Assembly (NCBI GenBank): GCA_964579675.1
Contig: CAZOIA010000001.1
Coordinates: 1 to 64,000, forward strand
Length of the DNA stretch: 64,000 bases
Source of the DNA: CAZOIA01 sp964579675
GTDB lineage: Bacteria; Planctomycetota; Phycisphaerae; UBA1845; PWPN01
Direction of reading: 5' to 3'
Under the pieces are notes generated by a model, which ran no database searches, had not been told where the DNA came from, and saw only the letters and a program-made list of their open reading frames with translations. The position numbers and the translations under genes were made by a program. Positions 1-9,655 of the stretch are shown one piece after another. Position 1 is the stretch's first letter. Each line of letters opens with the position of its first letter.

Positions 1-456
1 CATCTTCGCCGATCGGAGGTCACGAAAACAAGATGTGGTTCACCGGAAAGGTACGGCCATTCCAAGAAGACAGCGGGCATCTGGCACGCAGTACCTCGCT
101 GCATCTCGCGGCGTCGCCGCCAGGTTTGAATCCGGCCAGTGCCAGGCACTCCAGATGGGTGTGGAGCCGAGAGGACTGATGGTTCAACTGAGGGCCGGCG
201 CGGGGACGGAGCGTGACTGACGTCCATGAATACTGGTGTCGGCGCCTCGATCGGGAGGAGGGCAGATCCGGGGGGTGCTCGGAAGCGCCAGGCCGCCACG
301 GCCGCGAGGTGTCTGATGACCAGGAAGCGGGCATGGTGCCCGCCGGGAGCAAGGTCGCGCAACGTCGGGCAGAGGAAGCTCATGGGTATCCCCAACGAGA
401 CCAGTCTGCCGGGCCGGTGGACCACCCTCCTAAAGCCACGACACTACCCCCAGGAT
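1..456. other. left edge, no gene recognised
   Basis: Short open frames exist on both strands here, but they overlap one another, have no convincing ribosome binding site and resemble no family I know. I see no transposase, tRNA or integrase sequence. This stretch lies beyond the end of the defence operon and may be a plain intergenic region or the remains of something that continues left of the window. Confidence 0.4.
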
Positions 457-481
457 GACGTCCAGCTGTGAGCTGGACGTC
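457..481. terminator. perfect 11-bp inverted repeat, possible operon terminator
   Basis: Bases 457-467 (GACGTCCAGCT) pair perfectly with 471-481 across a 3-nt loop (GTG). The hairpin lies about 145 nt beyond the stop codon of the last gene of the minus-strand defence operon. No run of T follows on either strand, so it is not a textbook Rho-independent terminator. It could instead be a Rho-assisted terminator, a 3'-end stabiliser or a protein-binding palindrome. Confidence 0.45.
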
Positions 482-602
482 GCTCCGGAACCCAGCTGCC
501 TTCCACACAGCGTCTGACGAACGGCAACGAACCCGGCTGTGCCGTCAGTCTTGACGACGCTGCAACGTTCGGAGACAAGGATCGTCGCACATATTAGGCG
601 AG

Positions 603-651
603 AACGCGAACGAGGGGCCTGGTGATCACCTTTGGGTCTCCCGTTCGCGTT
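603..651. repeat. inverted repeat spanning the brxA stop codon
   Basis: The 10-bp arms 603-612 (AACGCGAACG) and 642-651 (CGTTCGCGTT) are perfect reverse complements separated by 29 nt. A second perfect 10-bp palindrome, GGTGATCACC, sits inside the loop at 621-630. The brxA stop codon (626-628) lies within this inner palindrome. In RNA this could fold as a nested structure at the 3' end of the operon transcript. Confidence 0.5.
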
Positions 652-1420
652 GCCACACGGCGTGAGATGCTTCACTTCCTCGCAGCACGACGGTTTCTTT
701 GTCAAAGGCATGACGGAACATCTCGAGCCTGCAAGATTCCTCCAGTGCTTTAGCGGTGGGGGACGCCAAACGAAACGGAAAGAGAGCCGGCCCTTGCGTA
801 ATGGCAGCAAGCGGCGCTGATTTGGAGCCACTGGCGATAAGGATTGCCGAGATCAGCCATGTTACAAGTTCTGGATCGGTTACGGCTCGAACGGTACCTT
901 GCCGGTATGTTCCCTTTTGTGTCGTCTCGTCCAACACGCCCCAATCAAGATACGATCTCAAGATGCGTCTTGCCGCGCGCGACACAGTTTCTCGCTCGCC
1001 GAGCAGTTCGCGGACGCGGCGTTGAACCTGCGCCGCTACGGCATCCCCCTGTAGCCGTAGTAGTCTTCCTGTTGTTTCAGCGACGGTTCCCCAGAATGGG
1101 TAGGCAGCCATCGACATTCCCCAGTGAACCGCGATGCGGTCGTCCGCAGGGAGATTCCTCAGCAGGCATAGCCCCTCGTCTCGGAAGGTCTTGAGTCCGT
1201 CGGGCACAGTGATCCAGACCTTCATCAGAATCGTAATGGCTTTCTCGCGATTGCCGCGCCTAGCCTTCCCATTGACCGAAAGCTGACTCTGAAGGAGTTC
1301 CTGCAATGCTCGATAGACGGATTCCTTGTCGCACCCGGCGAGGGCGAGATTGGCGGTGTGCTCAAGCCACTCGAGCCGGATGCGCTGGCTAAAGCCGATC
1401 TGCTTCAGGCGGTCGCTCAC
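626..1420 (-). CDS. brxA: BrxA-like protein, last gene of the BREX type 3 set
   Basis: A 264-residue, mainly helical, soluble protein with no signal peptide or membrane segment. The published BREX type 3 order is brxF-brxC-pglX-brxHII-pglZ-brxA, so a small gene directly after pglZ is expected to encode the DUF1819/BrxA protein, a NusB-like fold that binds DNA. The length suits that family, but I recognise it mainly by position rather than by a signature motif. It starts with GTG at 1420, and its first bases form a GTGA overlap with the pglZ stop, so the two are translationally coupled. Its 3' end runs into an inverted repeat. It could also be a shorter unrelated helper; an HMM search with DUF1819 would settle this. 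Confidence 0.55.
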   Translation of the reverse strand: MSDRLKQIGFSQRIRLEWLEHTANLALAGCDKESVYRALQELLQSQLSVNGKARRGNREKAITILMKVWITVPDGLKTFRDEGLCLLRNLPADDRIAVHWGMSMAAYPFWGTVAETTGRLLRLQGDAVAAQVQRRVRELLGERETVSRAARRILRSYLDWGVLDETTQKGTYRQGTVRAVTDPELVTWLISAILIASGSKSAPLAAITQGPALFPFRLASPTAKALEESCRLEMFRHAFDKETVVLRGSEASHAVWQRERETQR

Positions 1421-3423
1421 GGAGCCCTCCGTTCAACGTGAACCAGGGGAACCACCACCTCTTCGATAGAGATCCCACCGTGCCCCACGATTCGTTCACC
1501 TTCACGAACGAAGGCGAACCGCCCCGGGGCTAGTAGCGGCAGGAAGTCTTCAGGCAGACCGAGCGAAGGCCACTCGACGGCATCCGGGAAACTAGCCTTC
1601 ACACGAGATCGCAACTGCTCGTCCGGGTAGACCCGGGCACGCTCGCCTCGCAAGTCCGCAACAACCCCTTCCGATGGGCACCCGCAGCCCTCCGCTTCGA
1701 CGTTACCGTGATCCGATGTGAAAGACACGCGGAAGCCATGCTCGATCAGAAGGTCACAAAGATTCGCCAGGAAGCCCTGCGCGGCCCACTGGCGGACTTG
1801 ATTGTGCATCCCCGCCGTACCGAGTTCCATCCCGTGCATAATTCTGTCGACCTTGTCGATGATCAGGCCCACGACTCGAACCTTTGGGTGAGACAGAATC
1901 TCTTCAACCGTGTCGAGGTTGGCGTCACCGAGACCTCGGGCGTAAGCCACTTCCATCTGGTTCAGACCCTGGTCAGACCAGAACTGTACCCAGTGTGCGG
2001 CTTCTCTGTTGGTGGTATGGATGCTGGCGGGGAAATAGAGGGGTGGTTTCCCCGCGAAGGCCGCCTGACGGGACACCGAGGTGATTGTCGGCACCCACGC
2101 GAAAACGGCGCTCTCCCGGAAGCGTAGCTGTGGCCGCTGCTCCGATAGTACGTCGCGCAACACGACCCACTGGTCGACGGCCAATCCGTCCACAAGGACC
2201 ATGGCGACTTTCTCCCGCCTCGATTCGCTAATGTGTCGCGCAAGCGCTCGTGGGACGTGGTGGAGCATTGCAGGTGGCATTGGAGGTTGATTGTGCAATC
2301 CCGCGAAGCGGTTCTGAATCCATGTCCTGAACGCCGAATCAATCTCCTCGCGAATATCCTCCAATCGTTTTCGCATTTCTTCGGCCAACCCACCGTCGGC
2401 AGCGGCCCTCAAAACTGTGAGCTCTGCCCAGCGGTAGGCGAAACCTAACCAGTCTTGATGTCTGGCTTCAGCGCACGGCAGAGTGTCCCTGACGGACTTG
2501 ATCAAACCATCCATGCGCCGTAGGCGATCACCTTCCGGATCAGTACAGATCCCTACTGCCACCCACGTTGCCGCCAGGACCTCGGACCGGTCGCGGGATA
2601 CAGGTTCCAGAAACCCTTCGATGAACAGATTGTCGATGTATATGCGAACGTCGTCGTGTTCGAAGGGCAGGTTCAGGGGGCCGCTGAACTCGAGGGGTGT
2701 GCTCTCCTCCTCTTGGTCCGTAGTCTCGGCATCCGGAGTGGCTAGGCGATCCAGGAATGCTGGCCAGCGTTCCTGAAGAAATGCAAAGAAAGCCTCACGA
2801 TCTGGAATGATCCTCTCCAGAGGCCAGCCGTCAAACAGACCATCGTGGCGAAGAACCTGGACGAATCGCTCATCGAGGATCAACGGTATGTGCTGACTTC
2901 GGTAATGGCGGCGCAGCAAGACGCGCAGGAGGTCAGACGGTTGCTTAATCAACTCGGGCGCGATTTCAAACGCATGCCGAAGGGCAAAATCCTTCGTTGC
3001 GTTATCGCCGAGATTGCCGGGGTCATGTTGTGCCTGAGCCTGGTAAATCGAATCGAGATCGCTCCTGTCCATCGCCGCGATTACTGGATAACTCAAGCTG
3101 GGAAACAGATCGCCCAGATTGAAGGACAGTTGACGTCCTGCCTGCAGGAGATCATAGGGCAGGGAATTAAGCTCACTCGATGCGGATCGCAGGACCACCA
3201 CCAGGTCCGTTTGTTCACCGCGATCCCAACGCGAACGGAACTTCGATTCATAGGCGAATCGGAAGGCGACATGATCTTCAAACTGCATCAGCTCGAAGCC
3301 TCTCTCCCGAATTCCCTGAAGGACGCCCTCTTCCACGAGCAGACCATCGGGGTCGGCAACAAGGGTCAATCGCGCAACCCCCGGTGTGAACTCCTGCAAG
3401 ATCTGGGTGCGCCAATCAGGCAT
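1417..3423 (-). CDS. pglZ: BREX-3 PglZ-domain protein
   Basis: PglZ proteins have an alkaline-phosphatase-superfamily fold and are the defining BREX component, though their substrate is not settled. The C-terminal half carries the expected metal-site motifs: VDG near residue 411, PTITSVSRQ near 445, SDHG near 570 and GHGG near 647, followed by a conserved EEVVVPLV strand. The chosen ATG at 3423 gives 668 residues and has GGGGGA seven bases upstream; an ATG five codons earlier (3438) is possible. The start overlaps the brxHII stop by 8 nt. The frame stays open much further upstream, but that extension lies inside brxHII and is a shadow. A central acidic stretch near residues 230-242 looks like a linker. 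Confidence 0.88.
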   Translation of the reverse strand: MPDWRTQILQEFTPGVARLTLVADPDGLLVEEGVLQGIRERGFELMQFEDHVAFRFAYESKFRSRWDRGEQTDLVVVLRSASSELNSLPYDLLQAGRQLSFNLGDLFPSLSYPVIAAMDRSDLDSIYQAQAQHDPGNLGDNATKDFALRHAFEIAPELIKQPSDLLRVLLRRHYRSQHIPLILDERFVQVLRHDGLFDGWPLERIIPDREAFFAFLQERWPAFLDRLATPDAETTDQEEESTPLEFSGPLNLPFEHDDVRIYIDNLFIEGFLEPVSRDRSEVLAATWVAVGICTDPEGDRLRRMDGLIKSVRDTLPCAEARHQDWLGFAYRWAELTVLRAAADGGLAEEMRKRLEDIREEIDSAFRTWIQNRFAGLHNQPPMPPAMLHHVPRALARHISESRREKVAMVLVDGLAVDQWVVLRDVLSEQRPQLRFRESAVFAWVPTITSVSRQAAFAGKPPLYFPASIHTTNREAAHWVQFWSDQGLNQMEVAYARGLGDANLDTVEEILSHPKVRVVGLIIDKVDRIMHGMELGTAGMHNQVRQWAAQGFLANLCDLLIEHGFRVSFTSDHGNVEAEGCGCPSEGVVADLRGERARVYPDEQLRSRVKASFPDAVEWPSLGLPEDFLPLLAPGRFAFVREGERIVGHGGISIEEVVVPLVHVERRAP

Positions 3424-6211
3424 GCGACTGTCCCCCATCCATTCGGACCACGAGGAGAGGAACCATCTCTGGGCTAACCTGCTCCTTCCTTTCAAGTCGC
3501 TCTCGCCAGACTCGCTCCTCTTCGTCCAGTTGCGAAAGCCTGTGACTGCGAACCGCGGGCAGTCCGACGCGATCGACCGCGCGCCGACGCGCGGAAAACG
3601 CGTACTCGCCTTTCTCTCGCTCCCGGCCAAGTCGGTTACGATGCGTCTGGAGAAGCTCCTGATAGACTGGCTGTCCCTGCGCTTGTGCGGCCTCCATCGA
3701 CCGCACGTGAACGGTGCGAGCTTCTTCGCCATCGATGTGGCAAACCACTTCGGGAGAGCCTGTAAGCAGCTGATCCCAGATGTGCCGAGCGGTCGGCGCC
3801 AAGCATCGACCATCGTCATGTATGAACAGAGGTATGATGCGTCGCTGAGATGACTCATCTGTGTGGATGGTTATGCGCCACAAGGACCAGAATCCCCTAA
3901 CCTCCGGCGAAAGACCTTGGAGGGTGACGGATGGTATCGGCTGCCCCGGCGCAAACAATGGGAGCCGCATCGCGAGGCGCCGAATGCGGACGTCCTCCAA
4001 CGTCAGATGCCGGGCAGTCGGAACATCTGCCGCGTCCTTTGCTGTGAAGACAACACTCAAGAGCTCCACACCGTCCGGCCAGGTGAGATCCCATCCTCGC
4101 TTGTGTCGCCTAACCTGTCCGCCATAGGCTGTGAGGTAACTGACCGTCATACGTTCCACCCAATGCGGAAGGGGATGGGCCATCAAGCGCTGAGCATCGC
4201 CTGGATCAAGATCCGTGGCGAGCCCAAGCACAGAAGCGTTCTCCTGCGACTCCCTAGCCTGTTCCTGGATTCGGCTGACGACCGCTTCCACCGTTGTATC
4301 CAAAGCCTCAGGATGAAGGATGGCATCAACATAGAGGTTATCGAAGATTTGCCCAGCTTGCGCGGAGTCCAAAACGTCGCCAGTCTTGTCAATGCCGAAC
4401 TCCTCCAGGATGACTGCCAGCTTCTCTTCGAGTACCTCGCGAACCCGGTGTTCCACGGAATCTTCGAACACGAAATTGACGGCGCGCACGGCGTGAATCT
4501 GACCGATTCGGTCCACCCGCCCAATCCGCTGTTCAAGCCGCATGGGATTCCATGGAATGTCGTAGTTTATGACTGCATGGCAGAACTGAAGGTTGAGGCC
4601 CTCACCGCCGGCGTCCGTCGAGAGCAAGATGCGAGCCTTTCCTGCAAAGGCTTCCTGCGCCCGTTCTCGCTCCCCCATATCCATGGATCCGTTCAGGCAT
4701 GTCACTGCAAAGCCACGGTCAGCCAGAAATTGCGCGAGCATCTCCTGGGTTGGAACGAACTCGGTGAAAACGAGTACCTTTAGGTCCGGATCACCTTCCT
4801 CCTGTTGCAGCCGATAGATCCAATCCAGGAGCGCCTCGGCCTTGGCGTCGGGGCCCGCCTGGTCGCAACGTGTCGCGGCTTCAAGAAGCAGCTTCACCTC
4901 GGCGCGTTCGTTCTTCAGAGCTTTCAGCCGAGTCTTTAGAAGCGTCTCGATCTGCTCCTGTCCGTCCAGATCGGCCCAGTCGTCCTCCAGGTGCATCGGA
5001 AACAGCGTGAGCTGCTCCTCGGGTATTTCGAGCGCCTCCAAACGCCGTTCCAGGGACGTTCGGATTGCCCGGGTACTGGAGACCACCAGACGCTGCATCA
5101 GAATCATGAGGAACCCGATGTAGCTCCTCTTTTCCCGCATGGCTTGGTTGTAGCCTTCGCGGACGTATTCGGTGATCGCCTCGTAGAGAAGTCGCTGATC
5201 CCGGTGGCGTTCCCCCCACGATACCGGGATAAGTTGGGTATGCCTGGGCTTGAAGAGCGGTTCGCCCTCGGCGTTGATAGCCCGGCGTTTTTCCGTCCGG
5301 ATGACGAACGGCTGAACACGATCCCTCGTGACACTGCCAATATCGGGGAAAGCCTCTTCATCGATAAGCGAAACCAAACGGTGGAAAGCGTCGGTCTTAC
5401 CTTGATGCGGTGTGGCCGAGAGCAGGAGCAGGTAAGGCGCAGCTTCTGCCAGGCCTCGACCAAGTTGGTACCGCGCCACCTGGTCAGTGCTGCCGCCAAG
5501 ACGGTGGGATTCGTCCACGATCACGAGATCCCATCCGGCACACACTAAGTCCTCGAACCGTTCCCGGTTGTATTCGGCCACCTGATCTCGCGACCACCCC
5601 CGGCGGCCGTCCAAGGGTTTGACGGAATCCATCGGGCAGACAACCTGGTCGTGACTGCGCCATATGTTCTCTTCCTGGGAGATACGTCGGTAGGCGGAGA
5701 AATCCCTCGGAATTAGAAGCTGGAATTGCTCACCGAAATGGGTGCGCATCTCGGCCACCCACTGCGTGACCAGACCCTTCGGCGCAATTACCAGCGTCCG
5801 CTTCACGAGCCCACGCAGCTTCAACTCGCGCATGATGAGCCCGGCCTCGATGGTCTTGCCCAGTCCAACCTCGTCTGCCAGTAGGTATCGTACCCGGTCA
5901 TCTGAGATGGCCCGCGACAAGGCTTTGATCTGATGCGGGAGAGGGATTACTGACGACCCGATAGGAGCCAGCAGCACATCCTGCGTCATCGCATCCGCTA
6001 TCCGGGCCGCGGCGGTAACGTACGCGATCCCATCTGCTGTACATGTGGCGGCGCTATCCAACGGCTGAAGCTGGGACGCGGGAACGCGCACCACTGCTTC
6101 CGAAACCGGAAGCCAGACTCGGCAGGTCGTCTCACCCCAGAGAGCCTGGGTCTCAATGACGCGGCACAGTTCCCCGCGTTCTGCGTGCCATGTCCAATCC
6201 CCAGGCAGCAT
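3416..6211 (-). CDS. brxHII: BREX-3 SNF2-like helicase BrxHII
   Basis: This 931-residue superfamily 2 helicase/translocase has Walker A ADEVGLGKT (residues 112-120), a DESH box, SATPHQG motif III and, in the second RecA-like lobe, DAGGEGLNLQ and the arginine-finger motif QRIGRVDRIGQ. These are the hallmarks of the SNF2-related helicases of DISARM and BREX, in which BrxHII is the type 3 helicase. No nuclease domain is evident. About 90 residues before the first helicase motif may form a small beta-rich N-terminal domain. It begins 3 nt after the S8 protease stop and overlaps pglZ by 8 nt, so it is co-transcribed with both. DrmD of DISARM is the nearest alternative name, but pglZ, brxC and brxF alongside point to BREX. 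Confidence 0.88.
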   Translation of the reverse strand: MLPGDWTWHAERGELCRVIETQALWGETTCRVWLPVSEAVVRVPASQLQPLDSAATCTADGIAYVTAAARIADAMTQDVLLAPIGSSVIPLPHQIKALSRAISDDRVRYLLADEVGLGKTIEAGLIMRELKLRGLVKRTLVIAPKGLVTQWVAEMRTHFGEQFQLLIPRDFSAYRRISQEENIWRSHDQVVCPMDSVKPLDGRRGWSRDQVAEYNRERFEDLVCAGWDLVIVDESHRLGGSTDQVARYQLGRGLAEAAPYLLLLSATPHQGKTDAFHRLVSLIDEEAFPDIGSVTRDRVQPFVIRTEKRRAINAEGEPLFKPRHTQLIPVSWGERHRDQRLLYEAITEYVREGYNQAMREKRSYIGFLMILMQRLVVSSTRAIRTSLERRLEALEIPEEQLTLFPMHLEDDWADLDGQEQIETLLKTRLKALKNERAEVKLLLEAATRCDQAGPDAKAEALLDWIYRLQQEEGDPDLKVLVFTEFVPTQEMLAQFLADRGFAVTCLNGSMDMGERERAQEAFAGKARILLSTDAGGEGLNLQFCHAVINYDIPWNPMRLEQRIGRVDRIGQIHAVRAVNFVFEDSVEHRVREVLEEKLAVILEEFGIDKTGDVLDSAQAGQIFDNLYVDAILHPEALDTTVEAVVSRIQEQARESQENASVLGLATDLDPGDAQRLMAHPLPHWVERMTVSYLTAYGGQVRRHKRGWDLTWPDGVELLSVVFTAKDAADVPTARHLTLEDVRIRRLAMRLPLFAPGQPIPSVTLQGLSPEVRGFWSLWRITIHTDESSQRRIIPLFIHDDGRCLAPTARHIWDQLLTGSPEVVCHIDGEEARTVHVRSMEAAQAQGQPVYQELLQTHRNRLGREREKGEYAFSARRRAVDRVGLPAVRSHRLSQLDEEERVWRERLERKEQVSPEMVPLLVVRMDGGQSHA

Positions 6212-6214
6212 GAA

Positions 6215-8635
6215 TCAAACCCTTATCCTAATTCTCTGGGCGACCCGCGCATGCTGTCGCAAGCGATCGTGAAGACGAACACCGTCTCCGGTGTGCCGTA
6301 GAGATACAACAACAGCGTATCGCTGAGAAGACACATCCGCCGGGGCCCACTTTTGAAGGCAGGCAACGGCAAGTATCATCGGCCGGCCATCGTAATGCCA
6401 GGTTCTACTTCCTATACGGATAGTGCCTTTCTGCAACGTTCCCTTCTTCCGACGATTCACTCCAGGCTGCAGGTTCACACGCTGGGAGGATCGGAGGTTG
6501 CCCATACGCTCCTCCAGCTCTTCCTCGTGATCCTCGGCCGGGGCTTGTCGCCAGTCTCGGAATAAGGCCTGGACGTTTGCTAGAAGGATGTTCCGAAACA
6601 AGTGACACTCCATGGTAACGCCTTGGTAGGAATCGCCACGTGTGTGCCTCGTGGGGGGGTCGTACGCCAGTGTAACCGACAGGAAGCGGTCTCCATCCTG
6701 CTCGAAGAACTCATCTGGAAGTGGCGGCACTTCGTATAGGTGGAAGTTGTCTACTGGAATCTCGTCCTCAGCTATGAGCAGAACCTCGCTTTGATCCGAG
6801 AAGGCGGCGCGGTCGAAGCTTGGGCGTCCATATCCATAGACCCGAAGAACAGATTCTGCCCACGGATTCTCTCGCAGATCCTCCGGCCGATCCAGCGGTA
6901 CTCTTGCCGAATCGGCGATCAGGGCTCGGATCAGATTGGAAGAGGCGCCCGGGAATCGGCCAAACAGGCGAGCAGCTATGTTCGATACCGCGGGTGCGGC
7001 AAAGCTTGTTCCGAAAACGCAACGGAACAATCGGCCGTCAGGCGGCGCGAAGTCCTTCGCGGTGGTTGGGATGCCAACGCCAGGGTCTCTACCGACTCCC
7101 GTCCGATCGAACACTTCATCCCCGCCGAATTCAACGACATCAGGCTTAATCATTCCGTCAATCCCAAAGCCGGTTCGAGTAAACGGGGACGGGAACTCGC
7201 GTTGGCCAGCAACACACCTACGGGACGGATCCTCATCGAATCGAAAGGGCGTGTTTCCAGTTGAGAGTGAGCCGACCGTGATAGCCAGGGCCGCAGACCC
7301 CGGGTCACAGACACGGGCCTTGTCGTCAAGAAGGTATGTCGGATACTCAGTGAGCTTGTCCTCAGAGTTTTCGGGCGAGTAATCGTGGTTCCCCGCGCAG
7401 ATCACAAAAAGGATGTTACGATCCCGGAGCTCGTAGGCTAGTTCATCGATCTTCGCCGACAAACGGAACTGTTTCTGACCTTCTCGAACACACAGACGCG
7501 TATCGCCCAGCGACAGATTGATGACCTTGCACTGCGGGTAGACATCGAGGAAATGCCGTACGGCGTCCTCAATCTGGTGTTCAACGAGATCATCGGAATC
7601 ATACTCGCACTCATCGTCCAGGACGCGTGCTGAGAAGAGTCGGACTTGCGGGCGGAATTGCCGAGCTTCGAGGCATTCGCCGAGGTTCCCGTACACGGCG
7701 ATGCCGCACACGGCTGTGCCGTGGCCGCCATGATTGGAGTCTCCGTCCTCAGGCCCTCCTTGGATGCGCTTTAGCATCTCGCCAGGAAAGACGGCCGCCT
7801 CACCGAGAGACGGCCTCAGCAACGGGTGGTTGCCCATTACGCCAGAATCTATCACCAAAATACCAGGGGCATCCTCCGGCACGACGGGGACCTGCCCGAT
7901 ATCCTCCAAAGTAGTCTCGAAGACTAGCGAAGTATTGAATGTCGGACTGGGCTTACGATCGATCTCCATGACGTAATCGACCTGGAGGAAAGCTTCCAAA
8001 CCGGGTAGGTTGAGGTGGCAGCGGGCAAGGCATAGATACTCGCCGACGTAGCTGTCTGTGAGACGGCCTCCGTGCGATTCTGCCAGCGCACGAAGTTCTT
8101 TGATATATGCTCGGCACTCATCTCTTGAACCCGGATGCATGACCTCGACGTCGAGGGGCGCGACCTCGTCCTCCGCTAGTGCTTCTTCACGTAGCAGTCG
8201 ACCGAGACGATCCTCAGGTTGCAGCGGAACGATGTCATCGATTGCGGCCACGAACGAATACGCATGCCCATCAGGTATTCTGCCGGCGTACTCCGAAAGG
8301 TACTGCCGACACTGGTGCAAGGCATCATCCGAGGAAAAGACGACCACGGTCTTGTTCGCATCTTTGGAGATAACAAGCAGCCCCATCCTGCGAAGCATAT
8401 CTTCCTCAATATCGGCACCGGGATGCATGCGGAGGCGAAACACCAACGCGGGACTTATGCCTGTGGGCCTCGTTTTTGAAGCGTGCCTAGAAACGACCTG
8501 CTCGCTTTCTTCGAGTAGGTGCTCCCCGTGCTGCTGCTTGTTTTCTCGTTGAGGCGGTCGTCCACCTCCGTGTTGCCTGCGCGGCAATGGGGCTGATACG
8601 CGGCGCAATTCCAGATGGTCCAAATCTCTAGCCAC
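6215..8635 (-). CDS. subtilisin-like S8 serine protease paired with an AAA+ ATPase
   Basis: An 806-residue intracellular subtilase. The catalytic triad is visible: Asp263 in VIDSGVMGNHP, His305 in HGGHGTAVCG and Ser544 in GTSFAAPAV, with the oxyanion Asn416 in AGNHD. There is no signal peptide or pro-domain typical of secreted subtilisins. Instead about 230 N-terminal residues form a separate domain, and about 200 residues follow the protease. The start at 8635 overlaps the AAA+ gene by 8 nt, so the pair is translationally coupled. Adjacent AAA+ ATPase and subtilase genes recur in bacterial defence islands. I infer that the ATPase gates or feeds the protease, which may attack host or phage proteins after infection is sensed. 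It is not part of the published BREX type 3 set. Confidence 0.9.
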   Translation of the reverse strand: MARDLDHLELRRVSAPLPRRQHGGGRPPQRENKQQHGEHLLEESEQVVSRHASKTRPTGISPALVFRLRMHPGADIEEDMLRRMGLLVISKDANKTVVVFSSDDALHQCRQYLSEYAGRIPDGHAYSFVAAIDDIVPLQPEDRLGRLLREEALAEDEVAPLDVEVMHPGSRDECRAYIKELRALAESHGGRLTDSYVGEYLCLARCHLNLPGLEAFLQVDYVMEIDRKPSPTFNTSLVFETTLEDIGQVPVVPEDAPGILVIDSGVMGNHPLLRPSLGEAAVFPGEMLKRIQGGPEDGDSNHGGHGTAVCGIAVYGNLGECLEARQFRPQVRLFSARVLDDECEYDSDDLVEHQIEDAVRHFLDVYPQCKVINLSLGDTRLCVREGQKQFRLSAKIDELAYELRDRNILFVICAGNHDYSPENSEDKLTEYPTYLLDDKARVCDPGSAALAITVGSLSTGNTPFRFDEDPSRRCVAGQREFPSPFTRTGFGIDGMIKPDVVEFGGDEVFDRTGVGRDPGVGIPTTAKDFAPPDGRLFRCVFGTSFAAPAVSNIAARLFGRFPGASSNLIRALIADSARVPLDRPEDLRENPWAESVLRVYGYGRPSFDRAAFSDQSEVLLIAEDEIPVDNFHLYEVPPLPDEFFEQDGDRFLSVTLAYDPPTRHTRGDSYQGVTMECHLFRNILLANVQALFRDWRQAPAEDHEEELEERMGNLRSSQRVNLQPGVNRRKKGTLQKGTIRIGSRTWHYDGRPMILAVACLQKWAPADVSSQRYAVVVSLRHTGDGVRLHDRLRQHARVAQRIRIRV

Positions 8636-9653
8636 TGTTCCGCCTAGCCTTTCGCGATGCTTGTGGGGTGTCTACGTTGGCGAGCTTCATTCGTTGTATT
8701 TGTCCTCGTAGCCCTTGAAGGAGGTCGTTATTCGATAGCTCGCTCCGACCATCCATGATCGCCATCTTTATCGAATCGATGCAGACCCGTTCGATGTCAT
8801 CCCCGGTCATTCGCGTCATGCGCCTGGCGAGATGCCCGGCGTCGATACCCGGATGGTGAAAACCGGCCAGGAACCGGAGCAGGAGCTTTGCGCGCTCCTT
8901 GACCGTCGGATAGTCAAAACAGCAGATTTCGTCGAAGCGTCGCCAGATCGCCTTGTCTAACAGTTTGTGATGGTTGGTGGCAGCAATCAGCAGGCTGTCT
9001 CCGGTGAACCCGTCCATAAGCTGCAGCAGTGTATTGACGACCCGCTTCAGTTCGCCGTGCTCAAAGTGATTGTCGCGAGCCTTGCCGATTGCATCGAACT
9101 CGTCGAATAGCACAACCCAGTGGCCACGCTGAGCGTAATCGAAAACCTTGCGAAGGTTTGCGGCCGTCTCACCCAAATACGAGGACACAACCGAGTCAAA
9201 GCGGACATACAGGAGTGGGAGGTCGAGGACACCAGCGATGACTCTGGCTGTAATCGTCTTACCGCAACCGGGCGGCCCAAAGAACAGAAGCTTTCGTTTG
9301 GGCCCTATGCCGTACGAGCTGAAGACCTCTCGCTTCCGAAACTCCTCAACAATGCCCTTCAGCGTGAATTCAACTCGATCGTTGAGCACCAAACGGTCCC
9401 AGCCATAGTCTGGCCTTTCTACGTGGGCCAGGGGCAACCCACGCTCCTTGTCCATAGGAACGTCGGACGGTACGGGACATGTCGAAGGGCGAGGGTCTCC
9501 ATTGTGCAGAATCCGGCTCAGGTCCTCCGCCAGGAGCTTATGGCCTTTCTGTTGCTCTTCGGCAATAAGCTCCTTCGCGGCGTCCAGGAACGCAGGATCG
9601 TCTCGTTTCGTAAATGCCCGGAGCAGAGCCCTAATGTGATCGCTTGTCGCCAC
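8628..9653 (-). CDS. AAA+ ATPase, partner of the S8 protease
   Basis: A 341-residue protein with a classical AAA+ module resembling the FtsH/spastin type: Walker A GPPGCGKT (residues 126-133), Walker B VVLFDEFDAIG near 180-190, sensor 1 in IAATNH and an arginine-finger region RRFDE. About 120 residues upstream form a helical N-terminal domain; no protease motif (HEXXH) is present. The gene starts 2 nt after the pglX stop and overlaps the subtilase gene by 8 nt. Its likely role is to recognise or unfold substrates for the coupled subtilase, or to act as the switch that activates it; this is inferred from the pairing, not shown by the sequence. Confidence 0.88.
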   Translation of the reverse strand: MATSDHIRALLRAFTKRDDPAFLDAAKELIAEEQQKGHKLLAEDLSRILHNGDPRPSTCPVPSDVPMDKERGLPLAHVERPDYGWDRLVLNDRVEFTLKGIVEEFRKREVFSSYGIGPKRKLLFFGPPGCGKTITARVIAGVLDLPLLYVRFDSVVSSYLGETAANLRKVFDYAQRGHWVVLFDEFDAIGKARDNHFEHGELKRVVNTLLQLMDGFTGDSLLIAATNHHKLLDKAIWRRFDEICCFDYPTVKERAKLLLRFLAGFHHPGIDAGHLARRMTRMTGDDIERVCIDSIKMAIMDGRSELSNNDLLQGLRGQIQRMKLANVDTPQASRKARRNSG

Positions 9654-9655
9654 GG

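Noticed and set aside
3424..3858. N-terminal extension of pglZ by 145 codons
   Set aside because: It lies entirely within brxHII and gives non-protein-like sequence; a good Shine-Dalgarno sequence precedes ATG 3423.
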